A stretch of DNA of 64,000 nt. It comes from Zeugodacus cucurbitae (lineage: Eukaryota; Arthropoda; Insecta; Diptera; Tephritidae). The notes under the pieces are model-generated. The model had not been told where the DNA came from. It was given only the letters and a program-made list of their open reading frames with translations, and did no database searches. The stretch is taken from the NCBI RefSeq assembly GCF_028554725.1, contig NC_071670.1:68051001-68115000 (forward strand), in the 5' to 3' direction. The first letter of the stretch is position 1, and each line of letters starts with the position of its first letter. Below, one piece after another: positions 11,678-22,264 of the stretch. Position numbers and translations under genes: made by a program.

Positions 11678-12964
11678 ATGAGCAGATACGTAGTATATGA
11701 TTGTGATGTCGGCACCGATGATGCATGGGGTCTGATGATGCTCATCAAAGCTGAGGAAGCTTTTAAAAGGCGTGCCGATCTAGTGGATTCTTTAGCGAAA
11801 TTTGAAATTATCGGCGTTACATGCGTACAAGGCAATACCACGGTCGATTGTGTCGTTGTAAATACGCTCCGAGTGCTGGATGCAGTCAATAGAAATGATG
11901 TGAGTGATTGCTTCGGAGCTTAAAGAATTATATAAAAACGATTTGTCAACATTTAGATACCAGTTTACAAAGGTTGCTGCAGTTTACTAAAACCACGACC
12001 TTGGGAGAACCACAAGTATTTCGTGGGAAAAGATGGTTTTGGCGATCTAGAACATGAGAAGCCGGTTGATTTGAGTTTGGTGCGACCGACGCATGCGGTG
12101 AATGCGATGTATGAGTTCGTCTGCAAGGTGAGTTTGTAAAAATATTGTGCAATATATTGAAAACATTTCTATAATATTCGTATATATACCTTCTAGTACC
12201 CTAAAAAGGTTGACTTTTTCTTGGTGGGACCACTTACCAATTTTGCGATGTGCATTAGTATGTATGGCTCAAAGTTCTTGGATCAAGTAGGCGAAATTTA
12301 TATTATGGGCGGCAATTATAGAGGTTCAAGCCAGAAATTTACTACACAATCCGTCAATATATTTATATATACTCTGTTTTTAATGCAGGCAAAGGCAACA
12401 CTACTAAAAGCGCCGAATTCAATTTTATGATGGACCCAGAAGCTGCACAAATAGTTTTCGAACGCGTTGAAACGCCGGTCACTATATTGCCTTGGGAGAC
12501 TTGTGACGATCAGGCTTTTCGCATTACACTTGTGCGTACTTAGCCAATATATTTTTCACACACAATTTATTATGATTTTAACTTTCAACGTCCTGTCACA
12601 GGATTGGCGCTTGTATACGCTTGGCGCAATAGAAACCCCTTTCGTGCAGCTTTTAAATCGCGTGGAGCGCGCTAATTTAGTGCCTAGAGGTGTGAAACGT
12701 TGGTTGGTTTGCGATGCACTGACCGTTGCTGCTTACCTATTTCCCCACTTAGTGGTGATGGAGCGGCAGCTCGAGCATGCTTCCGTTGAATTGGCTGGTA
12801 TTCAGACACGCGGTCAAATGGTGATCGATCACTTGCACCGGGAGAAGCCGAATGTCAATATAATTTCAGAGATCAATATCGATAATTATCGGAAGATAAT
12901 TGCTTGGACTGCAGGACTGCGTGGTGTACATATGGAAAGTGAATTGGGAAAGTCGGTTGATTAA
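11678..12964 (+). CDS. inosine-uridine preferring nucleoside hydrolase (gene D)
   Basis: Five exons: 11678-11899, 11957-12127, 12197-12323, 12389-12531 and 12602-12964 (1026 nt, 341 aa), phases 0,0,1,0. The start is ATG 11678 (MSRYVVYDCDVGTDDAWGL). Motifs are DCDVGTDDAW, GVTCVQGNT, GPLTNFAMC, IMGGNYRG, SAEFNFMMDPEAA, ILPWETC and the Cys-Asp block LVCDALTVAAYLF. The block before TRGQM reads AGIQTRGQM instead of AGTHTRGQM, so the His of copies A-C is Gln here. Intron 3 uses an unusual donor (GTTCAA). AATAAA begins at about 12970. The introns are all short (57-70 nt). The copy is more diverged from B and C than these are from each other, so it is the older tandem duplicate. Substrate range may differ; that is inference. 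Confidence 0.93.
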
Positions 12965-14478
12965 GTTTGAATAAAAATATTTTCTACACATCAATAAAGT
13001 AGTTTTGTGTGTAGTGGTACCAAATGGTGTTCAATTCAACTGGAGCTTTTATAAAATTTGAAGCATTGCTCATCGTAGAATTTGTTTAGCATACTTTTAG
13101 GCGCGTTCACTTTAATGTGCACGATCGGCGATCTTCTTTGACGAAATTTGACAATTTTAAGTTGTTGAGGCTGCAATATAAATTAAAATTATGTAAAAAT
13201 TAACATGAAGTGTTTTTAAATGATATCTATATTTTTAAAATACTATTAAGGGTTGATGTGTAGTATAGGATTAGTATGTAAAGATATTTTTTAATCCAAT
13301 TGGTTTTCAAGAAGTTGTATGACCAATAATCTAGATTTATTATAAAGATTTTATTTTCATTATGGTTTTTCATTATGTTTTAAAGCGGCTGGCTCTAATA
13401 AATTCCAGCCGAGATGCACAATTTTCGTTCATTTTTTACAGCAATTTATTTGTCGAATTTAAAAAATTGTTTTTAGTTTTTCATGAACTTCCCAACAACT
13501 AATAACCTAGCGCGTTAAACAATGATAACAAAAAGTCAATAGCACATATCAGTATACAATTTTGCTAAGGCAGCGCATTTATTACATATGTTCAACCCCA
13601 AATTCGTAGACCAGTCCCTACAATTTCGAATTATGTGTCAAATAAAAACTAACTGTATTATCAGGTTTGCATATAAAAACAAGTTCCGACAATCAGTTGT
13701 CAGAGGTGTGAGTAGGTGTCACAAAAAACAAGTGTATTTGCGCTTATAACTGTAACTTGTCTCGAAAATATAAGAGCAAGTTAAGCATAAACTGAGATTG
13801 ACTGCTGATTTCATTAAAATTATTTTGATGCTAATTTTGGAATTTTTATTTGGAGAAAATAGAAGGTTTCGGAAATCAAACACGCCTAAAAAGAAAATGA
13901 AGCGACATTATCATCTGAAATCGGAAGTGGTGTACGAGTGCAGCACATCATTTACAGCAACAATCAATCAAACTAAAATGTGAGTAATTTATGAAAAAAT
14001 TCTCAGGAAAAAAATATACGGTATTCATTTTTAAATTAATTATTTACTAAATTTCATCCATTTCACATTGTCATTCCATACTTTAGTTCTCATTCGTTTA
14101 TTAAATTCTTAAGTTCATTAATATTAGATCGACTTATGGTAGGTGTGTGATTTGCTCATGACTAACTCTATACTAAAAGCAGTAAGATAGCAACTCTACA
14201 ATTGATAAGATATTTTCAACACAGATATGATTATCTTTAATGCAAGCGAAACACTTGTAAAATCAGGCTATGCAATCAGAACAGCATTTTATTGCACACA
14301 TCGTTGCACCCTTCAAAAGATAGGCGTTACAGACTGTAAAAAAGTGACGTCAATCCATTTCATATTTCATACTTGGCACATACATACTAATCTTTTGCCT
14401 ATTTGTTGGTTTATCAGGTATACTAAATATTATTAATATAACTTTTTGTTAAAAATCCAATTATTAAATTGACAGAAA
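12965..14478. other. intergenic with a possible TATA promoter and short exon
   Basis: A TATAAAAA at 13672 lies 30 bp upstream of the A in TGTCAG (13702), the spacing of a fly TATA/Inr promoter. Downstream is an open frame with ATGs at about 13828 and 13897, and a good donor (GTGAGT) at about 13979. An acceptor near 14224 would add only a few codons before a stop. This may be the first exon of a short transcript; no protein family is recognised. The rest is AT-rich without features. Confidence 0.3.
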
Positions 14479-15656
14479 ACAAGTAAGGAAGGGCTAAGTT
14501 CGGGTGTAACCGAACATTTTATACTCTCGCAATTTATTTATTTAACTTTATTTATATTACATAATACACAATTTGACCCACATATTCGTCATATATATTG
14601 TATAAAGTCCATTGAAAGTTGGAAACCATAATATTAGGTTAGAAGCACCGAGGTCCTCATGTTCGATATATGGGGCCTTGAAAACCTATGGTCCGATTTT
14701 GGCGATTTTTAGAATGGGGCTGCCACACTATAAACATAGTATTTGTGCAAAGTTCTGCACCAATATCATCACTAGTACTTACTTTATATATTGTAAAGTA
14801 AACGATTCGGATCGTCTTCAAAGTTCTGGTATATAGGAAGTAGGCGTGGTTCTGAAGCGATTTGGCCTATTTTCACAACATATCATTGGGATGTAAAGAA
14901 ACTATTACAAACCAAGTTTCATTGAAATCGGTCGAGTAGTTCCTGAGATATGGTTTTTGACCCATAAGTGGGCGACGCCACGCCCATTTTCCATTTTGTA
15001 AAAAAAACCTGAGTACAGCTTCCATTTAGTGGCGCTTTTCGTTAGTGAGTTAACCTACTTTTAGTAGTTTTCAACATAACCTTTGTATGGGAGGTGGGCG
15101 TGGTTATTATCCGATTTCAACTATTTTCATGGGGTGTGGTGGGGTACGTAAGAGAATCGACTGCAGAAAGTTTGGTTTATATAGCTTTATTGGTTTGCGA
15201 GTTATATACAAAAAACCTGTTTGGGGGCGGGGTCACGCTCACTTAAAAAAAAATACATCCAAATGTGCCCCTCCCTAATGCGATCCTATGTTCCAAATTT
15301 TATTTTCATAACTTTATTTATGGCTTAGTTATGACACTGTATAGGTTTTCGGTTTCCGCCATTTTGTGGGCGTGGCAGTGGACCGATTTTGCCATTTTCG
15401 AAAGCAACCTCCTCAGGGTGTCAAGGAATGTGTGTTCCAAGTTTCATTAAGATATCTTAATTTTTACTCAAGTTATCGCTTGCACGGACAGACGGACAGA
15501 CGGACGGACAGACATCCGGATTTCAAATCCACTCGTCATCCTGATCATTTATATATATATAACCCCATATCTAACTCTTTTATTTCTTGGTGACACAAAC
15601 AACCGTTATGTGAACAAAACTATAATACTCTATGCAACAGGTTGCGAGAGTATAAA
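14479..15656 (+). repeat. dispersed repeat 'TATACTCTCGCAA' family, full-length copy
   Basis: It begins with ACAAGTAAGGAAGGGCTAAG and the hairpin GTTCGGGTGTAACCGAAC, then TTATACTCTCGCAA. It ends with the inverted copy TTGCGAGAGTATAAA near 15640-15655. Internal landmarks are a GTGGGCGTGG motif, GACCCATAAGTGGGCGACGCC, and a short GGACAGACGGACAGACGGAC tandem tract near 15485. No transposase is encoded; open frames inside are fortuitous. It is interpreted as a non-autonomous element with terminal inverted repeats plus a fixed 5' flank. Confidence 0.75.
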
Positions 15657-15660
15657 AATA

Positions 15661-15837
15661 AAGAATACCTTAAAGGGCCGTCGCTTTACAAACAAACGAG
15701 AAATCGCCGAGAAGTGAGGAGTAAGAAGGGCCGCCATTATATAGATAGGAGACTATTTTGAAGGCGGCAAAATTAATGTAGAGGAATGAATAAATATGTT
15801 ATTCAAAAAACGAAAATTCCCGTTATTTTTTGAACAC
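15661..15837 (+). mobile_element. mariner-family 3' end relic
   Basis: Just before the terminal repeat the plus strand reads GDYFEGGKINVEE and a stop, the typical C-terminus of mariner transposases. This is followed by the inverted-repeat end CGAAAATTCCCGTTATTTTT and TGAACAC. Only the last part of the element is present. Confidence 0.6.
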
Positions 15838-16914
15838 TAGAACCAACAAAGCGTCGATCGATTCTTGAAGAAACGTTTAGAAATCAATTCTCCACAGTCA
15901 CTGATTGGGCCCAATTTAACAAAGGCAAATCTTACAGACATTAATTCTTACATTTGTTAGCATTTCATTATGTCATTGCAGTCTTAGAGATAAGTTTTAG
16001 TACCATATACCGACAATTTTCATATACTAAACATTCTCATTAACACACACATACACATGTGTACATGCTGCCATTGATAACGTAATATTTTTCTTATTTG
16101 TAAATCCGTTTGTTTATTGCCTTTACAATTAAGTAGTAAATAAACACTTGAATTTTTATTAATTAAAGCCGACACTATTTCCAATGAAAAGTCTTCAACA
16201 AACATAAAGATGTCAATAATGCCAACAACAACAAACGTCAAATACAGAATGAATATGATGAACTTCATTATCAGTGCCAGACACAAAAATGCATATGTAT
16301 GTGTGTGTGTGTGTGTGTGTGACATGTCTCCAAAATTAAGCACCAACAACAATAAGTCACTTCAATTTATACTGCATATACAATTGTAGGTACATACATA
16401 TGCATCTGTGTACATAGACTATACAAATGTATGTACATGTGCATGTGTGTGTGAGTGTGTCTGTTTGTATTTTCAGACTCGAAAATTTTTAGTTGCGATA
16501 GTACAAAAATCTACTGATGAATATGCACAGACGACACATGACTAAAGCAAGCAACTGCAAATGCAAACAACACTCGGCGTCTATACTCTACCCGAGTATC
16601 CATGTGAGTGTGTGTGTGTGTGTGCGAATGTGCATGTGTTCGTGCATAAGTAAACCCTGGCGTCTGCAATGCGGGATTCCACTAAATATTGATGTGGGTT
16701 GAAAAATACTGGGTTATAACGCTTGGACAATGACCCCTTGGAGGATTGTGAGTTGAAGTTAAAATTACTTTCACTCAATTTGGCACTCGCTTCATTTGCG
16801 TTCTCATTTGACCCTATAGGAAATTTTATAATTTTTAGAGAAGTAGAGCGATAATACAATCGGGGAAAAATAACGAAGAATTTAAAAAAATATTTTAATA
16901 AAAATAATTAAATA
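15838..16914. other. intergenic with GT microsatellites
   Basis: AT-rich DNA containing (GT)n tracts at about 16297-16321 and 16605-16623 and ACATATGTATG-type motifs. No gene was recognised. Confidence 0.5.
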
Positions 16915-17590
16915 TAACAAGTAAGGAAGGTAACACAAAATTTAAATAAAGTCGCTAAAATTGAGAAAAACATTAATTATACAAAATATATGTATGTATG
17001 GGGTAATTCCTGGACCGTTTTCACACATTTATCATATCTCACATATTAACCAATATGCAATATCAAATTCACCGGAAGTTTGAAAATCCGAATATAAGGT
17101 ATATGACAGCTAAGAGATGTTATTGCCCGTTCTTAACCATTTTTGGCACAGAGCCACATTATTAGAAGAAAAAGGCTTCCTCTGAAATTCTATAAAAATA
17201 TATGGAGATTTTTCGATATTTTCTTAAACATTTTTCAATTGACACTGAGGTCCTCATGTTCGATATCTGAGACCTTGAAAAGTTACCCATTCGATTTCGA
17301 CAATTTTTCAAAGATGTAAATCGATATCTTCATTAGTTCTTGATATATATATATGTACTTACATACATATATTGCAAAATGCACGAATCAGATTGAATTA
17401 AAAATTGAGTCATATGTGAATTAGACGTGGGTTTTAAGCCAAATTCATTTTCAAACCGTAACATCCGAGTTTCGTGATGATATTGTGTAATAAATTTTGT
17501 TAAAATTGATTGAGTCTTGTCGTGATATATGGTTTTTGACACAAAAGTGAAGTTCTGAGTGCAACTCTCTTCATTCATCATTTCGTCTAT
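16915..17590 (+). repeat. dispersed repeat 'TATACTCTCGCAA' family, degraded copy
   Basis: It starts AACAAGTAAGGAAGG like the full copies and later has GAGGTCCTCATGTTCGATAT and ATATGGTTTTTGACACAAAAG. The hairpin and the inverted-repeat terminus are lost. It is strongly diverged, so probably one of the oldest copies in the window. Confidence 0.55.
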
Positions 17591-18014
17591 TTAAAATATA
17601 AATCTATACAAATACAAAAAAAATATGTTCTATAATTTGTATTTTGTAATCATCAATTAGGTTAGTCAAATCGGTTGTATGATGGTTAAATGACTCAATA
17701 TTGGGTAAAGTTTTCCATTAGGGGCTAGCCAATCTAACACAAATTTGCATACAAGTATGTATGTATGTTAATATGCAGGAGTGTCATTGTATACTTTTAT
17801 ACTTCATGCCTTCATACGTCAATATTTGCGTCAGCTGGTGTATTGTAAACTTTGATGTTATCCTGTTGGACTCACCTTAAGGTTGTGATTGGCCATGACG
17901 TAACTTAGCAGCGGCTGGTGGCGGAAAATTTTCAACTATTTGTGACAAGCTTAACTTACCTAATCTTTTATGATATTTTGTAATAAAAATTTTGAATTTT
18001 ATTTTTTGTTATTT

Positions 18015-18205
18015 TTCACAAAGTGCTCTATAGAGGATTAGTAAAAGGCTATACTAAAATTCGGGGTTGAGAAGAGTTTGAACGATTGGAAGAAGCACTG
18101 GCATTACAGAATAATGTCGAATGGTGGCTATTTTAAAGACGACAACATTAATATGGATGAAAGAAGTTAATAAAAACGAAAATTCCCATTATTTTTTGAA
18201 CACAC
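18015..18205 (+). mobile_element. mariner-family 3' end relic
   Basis: The frame HYRIMSNGGYFKDDNINMDE with a nearby stop resembles the C-terminus of mariner transposases. It is followed by CGAAAATTCCCATTATTTTT and TGAACAC, nearly the same terminal sequence as at 15837. The upstream part is eroded. Confidence 0.55.
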
Positions 18206-20530
18206 AGTTAGATATGAGAACAGCTTCTTAGCCTTCAAGTGTATCTCAACCTGTATAGTCTATATTAATTTAAGTTCTTCGCATAGAACTGAGCCTTCTA
18301 GATTGAAATTAAGCGTTCTTTTTCAAAATGAATAACTGATTTTTAAAAACGTTATATAATAAATATATTTAATAACAAAGAGTAACCTCAATCTTATACA
18401 TTTTTATTTTTTATACAGATAAATCTACACATTTTATTTGTATATAGAAATCCAAGTAAATATGTACATATGTATAATCCTCGCATATCAGCAGTTGCAC
18501 CAAGCAGCTGGTTAACCCTTGAGCGAGAAAAATCACTTCGTGCAAAATTGCTTGAAAACTTGACCACCAACACGTGCGGCATTGCGTTGTTCTTACACTA
18601 TTTGTTATTGTAGTTGTTGTTGTTGTTGTGGTCATTGTCGATTTGTTGTTAATTTTACTTTGCAGCCTTTTTTTGGTGAGCTACCAAGCTTGCTGCTTTC
18701 TTTTCCTACTCTGTCGCGAGTTGTTGCAGTTTTGTTTTTGCTTTTATTTATCAACCGCTTTGTTGTTGTTGTTGTTGTGCCGCCACACCAAGTGTTCATT
18801 TTGAGTCACTTGCTGCACACATACCCACACACACACATAGCATATATGTATGTATGTACGACTCGCATATACCAGTGCATAAATGCGTTCGTGTTGTTGT
18901 TGTTGTGTGTGTGTGTGTGCAGCACAGAGTGCCGGCATTCGTTATCGCGATACTCCACTGACGTTCTACAGCACTCTCAGCTTGCGCTCCAAAACCACAC
19001 CAACTCACTTACGACCCCGCAACTAACCGGCACACACACACACACACCTACGTGCTATATGCAAGTACATATGTATGTATGTGTGCTGCTTGTGCGGTTT
19101 TGTTGCTGATATGGTAAATGTTGCCGCCGCTGTCACAGTGCTGTTTATCTGTGCTGTGCTGTGTTTTTGTTGTGTCTGATTCAGCGCTTGCTCGCTCGCT
19201 GCGCGGAGGTGCAGCTCTCTGCTGCCGCACAAAGCAATAGTTTAAGTTGCTCCAACTTCACTCGTTCGAGTCGTATTCGAGAGCAACAACCCGCTGGAAT
19301 CGGACGCATTTCTGTGGTATCGTCTTGTGTTTTCGCCGCTAATTCATACTAAATTACTACATTTGTGTATATATTTATTTTGTTAAAAAACGCGTTGTCG
19401 GTATAGTTGCAGACAAGAATATTGCACATACAAATATACATATAGACACTTGGTGATATTCTTGCTTGGCTTTTTTTTGGGTTTAAAGCGTTTACCGTTC
19501 TGCGAAATTCCTAATTTAAACTAATTAGTGTGTAGTAAACTTAGGCGCTCAAGCTTTCAAGCACAAACATACAGACACGCGTAAATAATTGCCAAAAAGC
19601 AAGCAAACACCATAAACCTGTGACTACAACAAACAAATAAAGGTGAACATATTTTTTTAATTGTTTAAAGATTTAAAGATACATTCCAGAAAATTGGCAA
19701 ATTGTGACAAAAGAAAATTAATTATACTAACTTACAGTGCCGGTGTGTGTGTGCGTCTTATCTTAAAGTTGTACGAAAAAAATTAGTACAATTCTCTTAA
19801 TTAAAAAATATAAAATTTTGTGTTCGGCGAAATTAAAAAATTAAACAGTTTATTGTGTCCTAGTACATCCTGTAACATATACATAAATACATATGTAGCT
19901 GGGACCCAGCCCATGTGCTAACAGTACATGTGTGTGCGCTTACACATACATACATGCATACCCTTTTTGAAGTGCATATACTAAATTTATACTGTATATA
20001 CATATGTTCATATACATATATATACAAATGTTTGTATGTGCACTCAGACGTCCAGTTAAAACGTTACATACATTGTTTCTTATTTGCAAAATTTCATATC
20101 AGCAAAAGTAGATACGGCGAAACAAGTTTTGCCATCTCTCGTGCTTCATTCTCTGGGATACAGTCGTATTGTTCCTTATTTTATTTTAAAATTCGGTTTA
20201 AACGGTATACCATACACTTGGTATATATGTAAATATATATGAATTTATTTAATTTATATAAATTATTATTAAATATTATTTAATTTAAGTAAATTGTTTT
20301 TTTATAAAAAATTTCTTTAAAAACGGTTTATTAAACAAAATATTTTAATAAATTAATAAAATCTAAAATTTAATTTTTGTTGACTAAAAAATTCAAAATT
20401 ATTGTTTTGCAATCTAATTTTATTATATAAACTAAAAAATATAATTATTTAATAATATGCTTCAATCGAATCATTTATGAATAAGAAAAGAAGGATCCAT
20501 TTATTTTTTGAGCTTTTATTGTATTTGGTA
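18206..20530. other. microsatellite-rich spacer with a GC/CpG-richer block
   Basis: From 18570 to 19330 the sequence is richer in TTG/GTT repeats, CA repeats and CpG. It passes into a stretch (19250-19640) that looks like a transcription start and 5' leader, with a possible donor at AAATAAAGGTGAAC near 19642. This could be a noncoding first exon for the exon whose acceptor lies just upstream of 21983, but no promoter motif clinches it. Long open frames here are products of simple repeats. Confidence 0.3.
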
Positions 20531-20532
20531 AG

Positions 20533-21160
20533 GTTTAAGGGGTTAAGTGGGTTTCAGAGGATGAAAACAAGTGTATTTTTAAATTCTTTTTTAAATTTCA
20601 TTTATAATTTAAACAATTCAGCATATCAAAGATACAGTATTTTGTGAAATTTTTATTAAAAATTTCGAAAACTCAGCCGTTGCTACCTCAGCTCCCATGA
20701 CATTTCAACAAAAAAATAAGCTTACCATGAACAGCATAACTCATTATTAGTTGATCTAAAATCAAAAACCCTAATAGTTTGTAAATGGATAAATCTAGTT
20801 AATGAACGAAAGAAAAAATATTAAAATTTGTATTTTTGACAGACTTTGAACGAAAAAACTTACTTTTTGGAGAAATTTTCGCCATATATTTGATCGAAAA
20901 AATTAGTTATAAAAAAGAAAAATAAAAGTTCTTCGCTGAATAACTAGATAATGTTATTTTAAATATGTGTGAAAATATTTAAAAAATAGCATTTCGTACG
21001 CATTTTAAGCTTTCAAGCTAAAGGCGTGGCCTGATAGGCGGAACTTCCAAATTCTATGTATATCTTAGAATTTGGCACGGATCGATTTGAAACTTTTGCA
21101 GAATATTTTAAACGTATGAAAAAGTTTTCAAAATTTTGAAACCCACCCAGTCTCTTAACT
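20533..21160. repeat. dispersed repeat with AAGGGGTTA-type terminal inverted repeats
   Basis: The left end AAGGGGTTAAGTGGGTTTC and the right end GAAACCCACCCAGTCTCTTA are imperfect inverted repeats. The interior (20820-21130) matches 35410-35720: both have TTTTTGACAGA, TTTTCGCCATATATT and AACTAGATAATGTTATTT in the same order. A similar pair of ends bounds 47763-48484. Confidence 0.55.
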
Positions 21161-21970
21161 AATCCAAGTCTTAATCTAGTTAGTTATTATATTATTTTTT
21201 GTTTTTACAAGATCTTAATATTTTCGATATGTCTCCATTCCACTTCTTTTCAGTCAAAGAACTATCTATTGCACTCACTGCAGAAACTTATTTTCTCTGA
21301 AAGAAATTATCCAACTATTTTTTTAGTAATATACTTTTGAATTTACTATTTCGAAACTCTTGAACAACATATCTCATCGCTAGTAATCCAGAAAATATTG
21401 CAACTGTATATTAACCAAACCGCCAACCCCTTGAGCTTCAGAAAGCTTTGTCGGAAGAGAATGATGTGGTTCAAATCTGCATTTTTTACGATTTTCCAAG
21501 CGCTGCGGATGCCCAACTGGCACGTATTTATCGTTCATGTTTAGGGTCCAAGTATTTATACAAACATAGTTCCTAGATGGAACATACATAGGGTCTCTAA
21601 AGAGGTGCAAGTACTTCTGAATAAGTATTTCCCTACTATGAACTCTTGTTTCGACTAGACACGAATAAATAAACTAAAGTTTTTGAGCAGCACGTAGAGC
21701 TTTTATAAAACACCATCACTTACAAAATCTATCAAACATGTCGTCTACGGTATAAAAACCTTTGGTACTCCGTAAGCTTTAACTCACTTTGCACGTTTCG
21801 TTTTTCGCCAACTCATTTCTTTTAATTTCACATAGAGGAAAAAAACCCCAGAATTGTTTGTTTTTTCAAATTCACTATTGTTATACTTAAATCTGTTTTC
21901 TGTTTTTTTTTCTGCTTTTATTTTTCGTTTATTTCTTTCTTTTTATTAAATTCACACTTTTCCATTTCAA
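21161..21970. other. intergenic, no gene seen
   Basis: AT-rich sequence that ends in a pyrimidine-rich tract (T/C runs at 21890-21960) and the acceptor TTGTGTTCCAG just before 21983. Nothing else is supported. Confidence 0.4.
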
Positions 21971-22171
21971 TTGTGTTCCAGTGCGCGCCAACGATCTCCA
22001 TACAGCATTCGCACAAACAGACTCACTTGGCCACATCGAGTGAATAGCGCAATCGAGTATCAAGAAGCAAAAGGAGAACAACCTCAAACGCAAACTCAGA
22101 AGCGTTCAACTATTACAGAAACAAGAAAACTACCTGAAAGCGTCAATAGCGATAACAATAACAACGAAAAA

Positions 22172-22264
22172 ATGGCTGAAGTTGAAGTAGAGCAAATAGT
22201 TGAAGTCACAGATGAAGTGAGCAAGGATAAGGAGGAGGACGAAGTCGAGGATCAACCACGAAGG
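22172..22264 (+). CDS. acidic N-terminal exon, candidate 5' coding exon of the coactosin-like gene
   Basis: After the acceptor near 21982 there is about 190 nt of probable leader. Then comes the ATG at 22172 in a good context (AAAAATGG), followed by 31 codons (MAEVEVEQIVEV...EDQPRR). The exon ends exactly after an AGG codon at the consensus donor GTAAGT (22265), so it leaves in phase 0. The coactosin exon at 36224 has its acceptor directly before an ATG and is entered in phase 0, so the two can be joined to give an acidic N-terminal extension. No other compatible exon was seen between them. The link is inference from phase and order; the exon could belong to an unseen gene. Confidence 0.4.

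Noticed and set aside
18582..19109. 175-codon Cys/Leu/Val-rich frame
   Set aside because: Made largely of TTG and CA/TG simple repeats; no conserved motif.
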